Counted from the first letter of the stretch, positions 22,538-33,093 are shown. The stretch: DNA of 54,429 nucleotides from Chara braunii (GCA_003427395.1 BFEA01000666.1:529553-583981), one strand, 5' to 3'. Made by a program: numbers and translations. Notes: generated by a model not told the origin, from the letters alone.

Positions 22538-22612
22538 AATCAATTAACCAAAGTTCCGCAATTGATTGATTGATTGTGTGTGTGTGTGTGCGTGTGTGTG
22601 TGTGTGTGTCCG
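22488..22612. repeat. Inverted microsatellite hairpin
   Basis: (CA)n plus AATCAATCAATT on the left is mirrored by AATTGATTGATTGATTG plus (TG)n on the right, around a 14-base centre AACCAAAGTTCCGC. Two microsatellites thus form a long self-complementary stem. Confidence 0.8.
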
Positions 22613-22647
22613 TGTGCCGGGGGGAGGGGAGGGAGGACCCCTCCCCC

Positions 22648-22648
<1 letters not shown>

Positions 22649-22692
<44 letters not shown>

Positions 22693-22748
22693 CCAACCAA
22701 TCAATCAATCAATCAATCACTCAATCAATCAATCAATCAATCAATCGA
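22649..22748 (+). repeat. (AATC)n microsatellite
   Basis: About 25 units with a few AACC variants. It is followed by T-rich DNA. Confidence 0.97.
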
Positions 22749-22839
22749 TCGATTGATTTTTTTTTTGTATTTTTTTTAATTTTTTTTTTTCACACATCAA
22801 AAATCGTCCCCCCAAATTTTTGATTTTTTTTTTTTTTTT

Positions 22840-23260
22840 TGCACAGGCCTATAACAGCCGACATGCGCAGGCCGAGCGCGCGCGCGGATTTTGAGCACGC
22901 GGCCCCGCCTGGGCGTGGCGCAGCCGCGCGCGAACTCGGTTGCGCGGCCTCGGCCGCGGGCCTGCGGTCTAGGATCCTGGGCACGGACTTGGATCTTGCG
23001 GCCGCGACCGAGGTTGCCACGTAGTCTCCTCCCCCTATCCATCACCCAAGCAACAAACCTTCCTGTCGCCCATCTCCATCATGCTACCCACCTAGTACCA
23101 GCCACAAAATATGACAGTCGGGACAAGCAATAGAGAAGGAATAGGGGGAAAGAGGGACTGCGGCAGGTGATGTCTACCCAGGAGTGAAACAATCAAAACA
23201 CATGCCAAACCCATCGAATCCAACCCTCCCCGCCGTCAACTACTTGAGCCATCCCCATGA
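22840..23260. other. GC-rich patch and unassigned DNA
   Basis: 22855-23025 is strongly GC-rich with GCGCGC and GGCCGCG words and overlapping frames on both strands, none recognisable. Confidence 0.4.
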
Positions 23261-23712
23261 TTATACCACATCACAACTCATTAGTATTAACCTCTGGGGG
23301 GTGATGGTCCACCCCTGCGAAACCAAAAAAAACCCTGCGTCGTCATAGTACTGTAAATCATCACACATGATATCATTGCCGGCATCGGACTGCTGGGTAA
23401 ATGACAAATCAATTGTAAAAAAGACTTTCAGAATAAGCAGGGGAACCGCATCACCTACCTCCGCCAAAGTACCGTTGTCAACCAATGATGATGATACCTT
23501 TTGATCTTCAGCGGACTGTTGGTAAGGCTGTGAAACGGATGTCAACAAAACTTTTGGAGCAGGTGCTCGGATCGCCGCTCCCATGACATTGTCCGTCAAA
23601 TCCCCGTTATTCACTACTACAGACTTAGACTGACAGCCAAACGATGCTGACACCATGTGATCATCACCCAATTCCTCACACGCCTGAGCAAATGGTTGCT
23701 GCGTCAGAACCT
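23261..23712 (-). CDS. Candidate terminal exon of an unknown gene
   Basis: On the minus strand a sequence ending TTGTTCCACTCTAG looks like a 3' splice acceptor. It is followed by a frame open for about 150 codons to a TGA at the left. The protein starts VLTQQPFAQACEELGDDHMV and contains SVVVNNGDLTDNVMGAAI; composition is mixed and not repetitive. I recognise no domain. Upstream on this strand is an AACATC-type repeat (23795-23863), so the preceding exon is not evident. It could equally be a transposon remnant. Confidence 0.3.
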
Positions 23713-23794
23713 AGAGTGGAACAATTGGTGTCACTGTTGTTCGTATTGATGCTGTTATTGTAGATGTTGGAACTGTCAATATTGCTCCTGTTGC

Positions 23795-23863
23795 CACTGT
23801 TGATGTTGTTGATGTTGTTGATGTTGTTGATGTTGTTGATGTTGTTGATGATGTTGATGTTGT
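23795..23863 (+). repeat. GTTGAT/GTT minisatellite
   Basis: Repeats of TTGATGTTG. It immediately precedes the first recognisable sequence of element A. Confidence 0.9.
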
Positions 23864-23879
23864 CCATGTCACGCTATCC

Positions 23880-24794
23880 TGACTATTCCGTACAATGCAA
23901 TCATCGACTCGGGAGCCGCTGTTTTGGCTATCTCGCTGAGAGTAGTTGAGAGGGCAGGTAGGAAAAACGACCTGATCATGCTTTTAGAAAAAAGATCAGC
24001 TCGTATCGGCAGATGAAGAAAAGATTAAAACGATGGGTAGAATGACCAATGTCGCTTTCCGATTGAGAAAAGTGCATGCACTGGGAGATGTCGTGGTGTT
24101 AGATGTAAATACCTACGGCGTTCTTTTTGGACTTCCTGCTCTAGTGGCATTACGAGCGAATCTTGACTTCGAGCGAAGGTCAATCATCCTCCGAAATACA
24201 GGGGGAAAGCCGTATGCTGTACCGATGAGACTGACCCTTCGTACTACCCTCAACGCAGTTCCGCGAGTCTCGCCGATGATAGCAGGGACTCTCCGCATGA
24301 TCGCCTAGGAAGACTCTGCAGACGGTGAGCCATCATCAAAGGACGCGGACATCAGTGACGAGAATGACCCAGAAATCCTGAAGCTAGTGCGACAACGCGT
24401 TTTCTATCCGCCACCCAGAACAATCGCAAGAACGATGCATCTAACCAGTCGAAACATCCAAAGGACTAAGGCGATGATTTTAGGTGAACCCCTCGGCGTA
24501 CAAATTTTGAGGATGGTCAATTCTTTGGAACCCCCTCAAACCCTGTACGAAGGAATCGCCCCGCTTCTCACCAAATATAGGGACAAAAAGCATTACTGTG
24601 ACATTACAGATCTACCAAGGTCCCTACTGACACCTGCAAAAGAAGTGCGACTGCTGCGCTTGGGGGCAGAAGCCAGTTCTTTGGAACCCCCTTGGCGTCT
24701 CGAAGCTGACTCGGACGAACTTGGAGTAAAAATCGCAACTAAAACCGTGCCATGGCAGGATATCTGCGACGGAATCAGGAAGAAGACGCCCTGA
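23880..24794 (+). pseudogene. Aspartic protease region of element A, degraded
   Basis: Near the left end the frame contains the retropepsin active-site motif IIDSGAAVLAIS. The usual plant form is DTGSS, as in element B. The later part (YGVLFGLPAL, then LRNTGGKPYAVP) aligns with element B protease (YSVLLGLPWA, LTQTGGKPQTV). Stops near 24013 and at 24306-24308, and a change of register between them, break the gene. A C-terminal extension ends at a TGA (24792-24794) overlapping the next ATG. It would cleave the element polyproteins during particle maturation. Confidence 0.75.
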
Positions 24795-26489
24795 TGATGG
24801 CCACGATGTTCTCCAGGCGATCAGACCATTCCTTCATTTCTGCACCCCCACCCGATGTGGCGAAACCTGCACGCACAAAACAGATAGACGTACTGATCTG
24901 GGACCAACTCTTTGAGTTACACGTGCCACAGTACGTACCCGATGAGATTCATCGATTGATTGCAGACATTTTGACGGAATATCGAAGAGCGATTAGCGTG
25001 ACAGACACTGACATTGGCTTGTCGTTAGTTATTCAACACGAAATACAGACGGGGAATCATTCCCCAATCCACTGCAAGCCGTACCGATACTCCCTGATAG
25101 AACGGAAAAAGGCTCTCGAATGAATTCGGGAATTCGAAGCCAGTGGGTGGATTGAACCCGCCACCGGACCATGGTCATTTCCCGTAGTGCTAGTACCGAA
25201 GAAAAACGGATCAATTCGCATATGCATCGATTATCACAAGCTGAATGAAATCACAATTAAAGATGTATATCCCCTCCCCCGGATTGATGATTTGTTGGAT
25301 GCGATTGGTTGCGCTAATTATTTTAGCAAGTTTGATATTTGGCATGACTTCCATCACATTCTGGTGAAGGAGGAAGGAGGAAGATCGGTCGAAGACGACC
25401 TTCGTACTGTTTGAGGGCACGTGGCAGTGGGTTCGGTGCCCGATGGGGATTTACAATGCGCCTGCCACGTTTCAATGAGCGATGAACATGACATTTCAGA
25501 ACTTCGTCAACAAGACGCGGCTAACGCAGGGAATGGTCAACTTCTGAGTGATCGTGTACATGGACGATATCCTCGTCTACTCAGAGACCTATCACGGGCA
25601 TGCACAACACATCGAATGGACGTTGGGAGCGCTGAGGAACCCTGGGTTCAAGATTGCACTCGAGAAGAGCGAGTTTTTCCTCTTGGAAATTTCGTTCTTA
25701 GGCTACGTCGTAACACGTGGAGGACTGCAGCCGGACTCAAGGAAAGTTGCAGCGGTAAGAGAAGCCCCAGTTCCCACGTCGCTGACACAGGTTCAAGCCT
25801 TTTTGGGGTTGGCATCGTACTATCGCCGCTTCATCAAGGGTTTCGCCGTGATTGCACGACCACTAACGAACCTGCTACGGAAGGACCAGCCTCTCAGTTG
25901 GGACGCGGAGTGCCAACAGGCTTTCGCGACCCTCAAGGACGCTCTGGCGACGGCCCCTATTTTGATTCGGCCGGACCCCTCCAAACAGTTCATTCTTATC
26001 ACAGACTGGCAACCGGAAGCTATCTCCGCTATTTTAGCGCAGAAGGGGAACGATAGTCGCGAACATGTCATCGAGTACGTGTCGCAAACGGTGTCAGACG
26101 AGCGGAGGAATGACTCGGCACCCCAAGGCGAATGCTATGCAGTAGTCTGGGGAATCCAACACTTCCATCCGTATCTCTATGGACAGAAGTTCCGCCTCGT
26201 GACGGATCACGAACCTCTGCTGGCCTTGAAGAAGCTCACTAACTACACGGGCATGATTGGACGTTGGGCGGTACGGCTACAGGAATACGACTTCGACATC
26301 CGAGTCATCCACCGAAAGACAGAAAGGCACGGCAACGCGGACGGACTGACACGTTTGCATAGGCCCGCTGAAGTACCGAAAGGCGAGGAAATCACTCCGT
26401 GGAAAGAGTTGGAACCGACAAACGGGCCTAAGTACGGACAGGTGGCAGTACTCCCACGTGGCAAGGAGCAGACCGGTGACAATGGGTGA
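24794..26489 (+). pseudogene. Reverse transcriptase-RNase H of element A, interrupted
   Basis: An ATG at 24794 sits in TGATGATG, overlapping the protease stop. RT landmarks follow: GWIEPATGPWSFPVVLVPKK, IRICIDYHKLNEI, PLPRIDDLLD, then the catalytic YMDD at 25558-25569, and FLGLASYYRRFIKGF in the connection. RNase H follows with LITDWQPEA and TDHEPLLALKK. Lesions: TGA at 25121, a frameshift near 25380 (duplicated GGAGGAA), TGA at 25476 and TGA at 25545. After 25548 the frame is open to the end. RT-RNase H would copy element RNA into DNA inside virus-like particles; this copy is dead. Confidence 0.9.
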
Positions 26490-28217
26490 CGGAGGTAACC
26501 TCACTACCCCTATTTCTCTCATCTCCTCTTCGTCTATTCTCTCCCTACCTGATAAATTTTGCTATTTTTGTGAAGCAATTTCTCGCGTATACTCTGTCTC
26601 CATGTGTCCTAACGGGGAAGGGTATGCTGAATGGATAGACTGCCGACGTTGTGTTGCACGAGCCCATGGCTCGTGCATCCAATATCGAAATGATAGTAAA
26701 CCCTGGTTATGTCCCTTGTGTCGGGTTGACAAGATCCCGACCGAAGCTCGCTTTGTGGATGCCATGTCAGAAGGGTTGGAAAAGACCCGGAAGTTTCGAA
26801 GGGCCGAAGTATGGACCGACATCGCCTTGATTGCCACCTTAGTGGGTAACCCCCTCCAAGATTTTACCAAGGAAGATCGGAGGAGGGCTAACGAAAGGGC
26901 TCAAGATTATCGATGGATAAAAGGTTGGTTAGAGAAACGGAAAACGGACGGCAGTGGGATTTGGATGGTTGTACCACATCTGTTCATGAGGTACGCATGG
27001 GTAAAGTCGGCACATGAAGAAACGGCAGCCCACTTTGCCGTACGGATTACAAAGTCAGCAATCGACAAAAACGAGTGGTATTGGTCCAATATTCGCGACG
27101 ATGTGAAATTCATCGTCGCCAACTGTCAAGTCTGCGCTACTGACAAGGCGCCGATCCAGCCGCCACGATCGATAATTCCAACGGTAGTAGAGCGACCGTT
27201 CCAAAGAGTGAGTATGGATACTACCGATATCGTGGTACCTCCTGGTCCTAATAGTTACGAATATTCAATCCTGTTGGTATTCGTCGACCATTTCTCGAAA
27301 TGGATCGAGGCCTACCTCTGTCGTACGCGACAAGCCGCCGAAATCGCGAGGTATGTTAACCGTTTTCTCGGGATGCACCAGGATACAGAAGAAATCCTGA
27401 CCGACAACGGGGCAGAATTCAGAGGGGAAGTATTAAGGAACTTGGTCATGCACGGCGTCGCTATACGGAACACAACGCCCCACATGTCACAATCTAATGG
27501 GCTGGTAGAAAACGGCAATAGAGTGATAAAGACAGCACCGCGACGCAATATCGCAGCACGGGACCCGAGGCCCTGGCCTGATATCGTTGACCACATCCTA
27601 GCGGTCCATCGCGGAACGCCCCACGAATCGACAAGCCTAAGCCCCTTCCAATTAAGGACCAATAGCATCGCTTGTGTTTCGATACCAAGCCTTCCCGACG
27701 AATCAACGCTCAACCGACGGCCCACAAGGGCCACAACACGGGACAAGACCAAGCGGCACCTAGAATTGATGGAACGGTCCCTCCCTAGGCAAGCCCGAAA
27801 ACGCCAGAAAATGACCGAGTTGGCCCATGGCCGACAGGTCCGAAGCTACGAGCCCCGGAACGGAAACGCAGGGCCACGACCCCAGTACAAATTGGGGGAC
27901 ATCGTGCAAGTGAGGAAATGTGCTCGCTAGAGCAAGCTAGCAGCCTAGCGCCACGATTCTTCGGGCGATTCCGTGTGATTGAGCTCGGACCCAACGGCGT
28001 GAACACCGTGCGGCTTGCGCCTGAGGTCTCCGGCAGCCGATCGGCTCGTCCGATCATCCGCCATATGTCCTACCTTCGTCCCCTCCCTCCTTCTCCATCT
28101 TCGCATTCACGCGAATCCTCCTCTGCTGCGGAAGAGGACGACGACCGATTATTGCCTCTCTCTCCGTTTCCATCTTGTTCTCTTTCCATTACTCCGTCTC
28201 CACCGCCATCGCCATGA
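26482..28217 (+). pseudogene. Integrase with N-terminal PHD-type zinc finger, element A
   Basis: A separate ORF begins with ATG in AATGGGTGA, overlapping the RT-RNase H stop by 8 nt, and stays open for 482 codons to a TAG at 27928. Residues Cys27, Cys30, Cys54, Cys57, His62, Cys65, Cys77 and Cys80 form a C4HC3 pattern as in PHD fingers (CYFC, WIDCRRC, AHGSC, CPLC). Then comes the integrase HHCC module (His178, His184, Cys215, Cys218) and the catalytic triad (Asp246 in VSMD, Asp308 in LTDNGAEF, Glu343 in NGLVEN). The C-terminal core LAPRFFGRFRVIELGPNG lies beyond the TAG in another frame, ending Ser/Pro-rich at the TGA of an ATGA overlap. PHD fingers usually read histone H3 tails, suggesting a role in target choice. 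Confidence 0.85.
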
Positions 28218-28696
28218 GTTTTCTTACGGAGCGAGCTCTCGACAATTCTCTGCTGGTGCCACAGTGTCACATCTCGACAATTCGACAAGTTCATCATCCG
28301 CGACTTAATCCAGATCTTCGACGGCTTGCAAAGTTCTTCTGTACCCAGGGAGTGTACGCGGCTGCTGAGTTTCGTTTTGCGGGAAGTCCCTGGGCGATTG
28401 TTCTAGCAGAAGCGGTAGGAGTTCATCGGCGATCGGCTCCAGGAATAAGCCACGTGTCTACGGTGGTCGCTTTCAGTGGCGACATCAGTACCATCGGTCC
28501 GTTGCGACATACAATGATCAAGATGACGCTCCAGCTGTGGGCACAGCAGTTGGCGGCGGAGTGGAATCATTGGCTTACGCCCCACGGAGGCAACCTTTTT
28601 CCCACGGACGACGTCGATTTCGACGGGATTCGAACCTTCCAGCACGAGCCGGCGATGGTGCTCCCGAAACTCATTCCCTTCCCCCATCCTCAATGA
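28214..28696 (+). CDS. ORF4 of element A, unknown conserved retroelement protein
   Basis: ATG at 28214 overlaps the integrase stop as ATGA. The frame is intact for 160 codons. It starts MSFLTERALD and contains IRQVHHPRLNPDLRRL and VVAFSGDIST; each has a counterpart in element B ORF4 (MSFITERVLD, IRQVCHPRLNADLRRL, VATFTGDISS). It ends PFPHPQ, as in B. No signal peptide, membrane segment or known domain is apparent. Conservation between diverged elements indicates it was a functional gene. It could be an envelope-like, silencing-suppressor or regulatory product, but nothing in the sequence decides. Confidence 0.75.
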   Translation: MSFLTERALDNSLLVPQCHISTIRQVHHPRLNPDLRRLAKFFCTQGVYAAAEFRFAGSPWAIVLAEAVGVHRRSAPGISHVSTVVAFSGDISTIGPLRHTMIKMTLQLWAQQLAAEWNHWLTPHGGNLFPTDDVDFDGIRTFQHEPAMVLPKLIPFPHPQ

Positions 28697-29782
28697 ACCC
28701 ATCCCCGATCTCCACCTTCGACCTCCCCTCCTTCTTTCCCACCTTCTGGCAGTCCGGAGTTCATCCGCATCTTTCCTTTCGACTGGAATCACTTGTTGTC
28801 TCTCTTCTCGATCCCCTGCAGTGGAGGCGTTGGCGAGAGCACTTCATTGAGCTGTCGGTGTGTCTGGTTGGAGTAAGAGTCACGTGGACGCAGCATGGAG
28901 ATCACCGCCAGTGGGCCGAGTACCTCGAGCTGCTTATCATCCAGGTGTGGCGAACGGAAATCGAAGGCGATCTGCTCGGATTCCTCTTTGGATCTGTGCG
29001 GACCGATCACCGCCAATCCGATTGCGCACGAGTTAACGATCCCCCTCGCACAGCTGGCAGACAATCTCCCACTCGAGATCGTCTCGCAGAGCGATGAAAG
29101 CCCGGTCCCACACGTTCTTGCGCGGACCTTGGAGCCATATCTCCAATGGTCGGCGTGCTTGGAGGAACTGGGGAGCCACCGCAACCCGCCATCACAGCGC
29201 GGTTACCTGGACCCACACGAGATAGTTGACCTCGCCTTCTTCCAAGATCGAACGGCTTCCGAAAACGAAGAGATAGAGATTGAAGCGGAAGAAGAAAGCT
29301 CGGAGGAAGAAGAGGAGGTCGAAGAAGAGGCCGACGAGGAAGAAACTCCCGAGGAAAGGAGCTACAGTGAGCATAGCGAGGGCAAGCAGAGTGAAGAGGA
29401 GGTCGAAGAAGAAGACGACGACGAAGAGGAAGAAGACCAGGAGGAGTTACCAGAGTCGGAGTACGAAGGACTCGAGGAGGAGTTGCGCGACGAGGCTCGG
29501 GAGCAGGCCCAGGCACAGAAGAGGGAAAAGATCGCGGCCGGGAAGCGACAATTGGAATTCGCCAGCGCGGCAGGCCAGCCGCTCACCGACGATCCGGCCC
29601 AGGACCCAGAGCCGCCTAGGCCCGAGGATGGAAAGACAGTTGGCGAGACTTCAGCCGCACCAGCAAGGCGGCGACGGAGCAGATCACCCTCCCCCTCCGC
29701 CACCGACCGCCCATCAGCTCGCCCACGTACCAATGCGGGGCATCGGGCTTCGTCCCCGGTCCTTATCCCGCCGTCCCCTTGA
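28693..29782 (+). pseudogene. ORF5 of element A, acidic and Arg/Ser-rich protein, frameshifted
   Basis: ATG at 28693 overlaps the ORF4 stop as ATGA. The N-terminal globular part (DLPSFFPTFWQSGVHPHLSF, then GDLLGFLFGS) matches element B, and a frameshift near 29000 moves into the frame of LAQLADNLPLEI and LEPYLQWSACLEE. Next is a long Glu/Asp-rich stretch (roughly 29265-29500), a basic segment with GKRQLEFAS, and an Arg/Ser tail (RRRRSRSPSPS). Acidic tracts plus RS tails suggest nuclear, histone- or RNA-binding behaviour, but the family is unknown. Relative to B there is extra proline-rich DNA before ORF6, and the stop at 29780-29782 precedes it. Confidence 0.7.
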
Positions 29783-29972
29783 TCACCTCTCCTTCCGCCA
29801 GATCACCACCCCCATCACCTTCCCCGCCAATCCTTTCCCCATCGATACCTTCCACTTCTTCAACACTACCCGTCTCGCTGTCGCTGTTCATCCCCACCCT
29901 TCCACCCGATGCGCCTGCCCTGTCTTCTGCCTCCATATCCTTTTCCTTACTGCCGCGTGGCGAGGCCACAAT

Positions 29973-30259
29973 ATGATCGAGGTATACTGCATGATTACGG
30001 GGACTATCCCCGCATGCGAGAACCACGATCATTTTCGAGCGGCCCTCTTCCGAACCTTCACCACCCTTTACCCGACTACCTCGCGTCCCTCCCCAACACT
30101 GGCAATCGATTCCCCCGCTTCCATCGGATCGTTCGCTACCAGGAGCTTCCCAAGACGGTGGCCGGAATGGAGAGCTTCCTTCCTCCGCTACCTATCAACC
30201 CTCCTCCTCGCCACCCCTCCATGTACCGTCTCCCCTTTCCCCTCCCCGACGCTCGCTGA
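29973..30259 (+). pseudogene. ORF6 of element A, small conserved protein, frameshifted
   Basis: ATG at 29973 overlaps a TGA as ATGA. The start (MIEVYCMITGTI) and middle (FRAALFRTF) match element B ORF6, but a frameshift near 30050 moves the rest (DYLASLPNTGNRFPRFHRIV, RYQELP, MYRLPFP) into another register, ending at 30257-30259. Predicted length is about 95 residues with a Pro-rich end. Function is unknown. Confidence 0.68.
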
Positions 30260-31271
30260 TGCAGGATTAGTGGACACGTGTCCTGACGACGACACGTGTA
30301 ATCCCCTCCTTGGATTGTCAAAGGCCCTCCCTGAGGAATTAGTAGCAGAGCAGTACTGCCACGTTGGACGACGTCCATACGCATTCAAACGGTAAGTGAC
30401 ATGGAAGAACTCTGCGTGTCGATCGATTAGAGAAATCGACACGTGTCAACAAGCAAGCAGGAGCTTGCTAATATTGGAACCCCCTGGGCGTCACATATGT
30501 GACAAACCACTTTCTGTAGCGCATGATTTTCTGCGCGGTCACAATGAGGGGTCCTAAGCTGGGAAGGTTGCGCCAATTTCGGGAAGATTGGGATGGATGG
30601 GAAATTGCATCAGTATCCTCGTTTCTGTCTTTTTCGTCGCTCTTTTCGGATGGTTGGGTTCGGAGCCGGGTGAGTCCGGGGGCAATCGATTGATTGATTG
30701 GCTGTGTCTGCGGCGCGCCGACAAGCGCGCGATTAATAAATGTTGACGTCATTTTTTTTTGGTTTGGTTTCGGAACTTTTTGGGCGTGGACATCGCGCAT
30801 GAATTTGCTTTGTTCTTTTTGAATTTTCTTTTTCGAATTTTGTCGATCCCCGATGGCTCTCGGAATTGCGGACTTTCCTTCTGGAACCTGTACTTTTGCT
30901 TTTTCGCATTAGTTAGGAATTTAGGAATTTTGTGATTAGGACTTTCTTTTGCTGCGCGGCGCTTTTTGTTTGCCCGCTCCTTTATGCGGCTGCAACGGAA
31001 TTCTGATTAGTCGGCACCTTTAATCGGGTGTGTAAGTGTAATCGTGGGTTGGCGCCATTGTAACTGTATCTCTCTTCTTGTGCTTCGTCTTTCTGCCCTC
31101 CTTCTCTTTCTTTCGCTGCATTTTTGTAGTTACGGACTGTATGCTCAGATCGATGCGTGGAGAGTGGCTACTTCCCCCACGCCGCAGCCTGGTCATGCAG
31201 AACATAGGGAATCCCTCTCTAATCTCCCTCTAAGTTCTGGTAATTCCGCGTTCTTCGAGCATGCATACACG

Positions 31272-31279
31272 CTATAAAT
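31272..31279 (+). promoter_or_regulatory. TATA box of the element A LTR
   Basis: CTATAAAT at the same relative place as CTATAAAA in the element B LTRs. It marks the probable U3/R boundary region, leaving about 1.8 kb of transcribed LTR downstream. Confidence 0.65.
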
Positions 31280-32372
31280 TTCGGCTGCGCGATTAGTTCG
31301 CTCTCTTAACCAGCAGTTGGAAGCTCGGGGTTGCGCGATCAGAGAGGGTCGACACACGAGCGAAGTAAGAGGTGAGTAGAGCACGAGCCGAGCGACCCGA
31401 TGAGCTGGTGCCAAACGCGAGGGGTTGACGCGAGCCACGACGGACTGTGGGCGCGGGCGAACCTGATGGGTGCGGGAGGACTACGCGGGGTGACGGCTTC
31501 GTGGGTTGGTGCGCGATGACGGACTGTCCGCATCGGAGAGAGAGAGAGAGAGGAAGAGGGATCTGAGGTTGATGGACGCAGTTTTGCTGTTTCTTTTATC
31601 TTTTCTCCCTCTTGTCTCGTGTAAATAAATTTTGATTTCGGCTTCGGGCAGTTTGCCCGTTTTTCAATTTCTCGGAATTTGGACTTGGATTTTTTTTGCT
31701 CGCACTTATCTTCGTGATTCTATCTCAGATGTACTATGCGCATGTTGCTGAATGAATGAACGTATAGATGCAATGGTTTCTGTTGGGATCTTTAACTTTG
31801 CTTTTTGATTGATGCACTCGTAAGTAGGATAGGATAATCTCTTGCTTGGGCTGTTGTGACTCAGCAACTGCGGGATATTGTCTGATCGAATGTGTCGATT
31901 CTGTATGTGCTGACTGAATGGATGTATGGATGCCATGTTTGGTTGTTTATCTTTTGCCGGATCCTTGCCTATGCCTTCGATTATTCCATTCGATGCATTC
32001 GTGAGTAGGAGAGGAATTTTGCGCAATCGGTAATCCTGTTCTCATTTTGTTTGTCTTTTGATTGAGCTATTGTGGTTGTCACATCCCGCATGCTCAAAAC
32101 AGCACGGAGTGATTAGACGTCAGACTCAGCGAACACCGCACGAGGAAGCGTGCAAACGCGATCCGAGTCATGCGCTTACACGTATCCCCGTGCGACGATT
32201 CGAAAGGCCCAAACACTGCCTGATTGGACGCAGCCACCCGCGATGGTACAGTCGTCCCGCATGAGCATGCATAAGCCCGACGTACTTCGCGTGGCCTGCG
32301 CGTGCTCGCGCGCGACGATCGCAACTGTCACAAACCCGCCCTCAAAGCGTCTCGTAGCTCTGCGATGCCGCG

Positions 32373-32750
32373 ATGACACAATCTTGGAATTCAGACTCAT
32401 CATACGACCCGGATTACTTCACCCCTTGGATAAATGAACTCCTCCGACAGAGATACCCCTGCCTAATCGTGAACCGACTATGTCCTCGGGAATTCCACTA
32501 CGCCACCACTAGCGACCCCCGATGCTCTGATTTCCCCTTTCCGGACCATACCTACTACTTCATTTATCCCGGATTTGTCGTTATCACCACCAGTTTCCCT
32601 CCCTTTCGCCTCCTCCTTCCGTACCACCAGCTCAGCGTCGTCCCGTGGCCGGCCATAGCCCCATACTGGCCCAGTACGCCCTGCGGAAACTGCCGACGAC
32701 GCGGCGATCGGAGGACCCCGGAATCCCGGAGGCCCAACCCAAACGCGTGA
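32373..32750 (+). CDS. LTR-encoded ORF, element A
   Basis: A 125-codon frame starting MTQSWNSDSS lies inside the LTR, downstream of its TATA box. Its C-terminal half shares a pattern with the LTR ORF of element B: GFVVITTSFPP, then LLPYHQL, PWPAIAP and a CGNC pair (B: GFVIIDTHFPP, LLPFNEL, PWTAIAA, CTEC). No known domain is recognised. Being in R-U5, it would be the first ORF on the element's genomic RNA if transcription starts at the LTR TATA box. The tail after CGNC is Arg-rich and not conserved. Confidence 0.6.
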   Translation: MTQSWNSDSSYDPDYFTPWINELLRQRYPCLIVNRLCPREFHYATTSDPRCSDFPFPDHTYYFIYPGFVVITTSFPPFRLLLPYHQLSVVPWPAIAPYWPSTPCGNCRRRGDRRTPESRRPNPNA

Positions 32751-33093
32751 CGACCGGCGCCACGTGGCAACCCCCGACGGCCGGAATCCTCAGAACCCCA
32801 TCCACCCCGAGGGGACCCTCCCGCAAACTGCCGTCCTCGAAACCAATGGCTCGCCCGGCCCTGAGCAACCCACGCGTACCATCCGCTTAGTGACCAGAGG
32901 CGATCCGCTCCCTTCGCCAAATTGCACTCATGCCCCCGAAAACCCTGCCACAGTAGATCTCTGTTCTGACCTGGGACTCCACTTTCCCCAAAAATCCTTG
33001 GCACACCCCTTTTCACACTTCCAGGCCCACATCCTACTCCGATCAGGAAGTCGCGCTGGGCGTGAGGTTGGGCGTCACACGCGCGCGTGTGCA

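Larger units (their letters stand above)
23870..33079 (+). mobile_element. Ty3/gypsy-like LTR retrotransposon A, 5'-truncated
   Basis: Contains remnants of protease, RT-RNase H, PHD-integrase, ORF4, ORF5, ORF6 and one 3' LTR. The 5' LTR, primer-binding site and gag are absent; homology to element B starts inside the protease. RT followed by RNase H and then integrase is the Ty3/gypsy order. It shares the same unusual gene set and LTR layout as element B but is clearly diverged, so the two inserted independently. Confidence 0.92.
30475..33079 (+). repeat. 3' LTR of element A (~2.6 kb)
   Basis: Starts TGGAACCCCCTGGGCGTCAC, like the LTRs of element B, and ends near GTGAGGTTGGGCGTCACA. Conserved features inside are a TATA box (31272), an ORF (32373-32750) and the word AAAAATCCTTGGCACACCCC near 32990. 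The right end abuts a GT/GA microsatellite. No 5' partner exists in the window, so the boundaries rest on comparison with element B. Confidence 0.82.

Noticed and set aside
29007-29733. Minus-strand frames rich in Ser/Pro/Leu within ORF5
   Set aside because: Antisense shadows of the acidic tract of ORF5.
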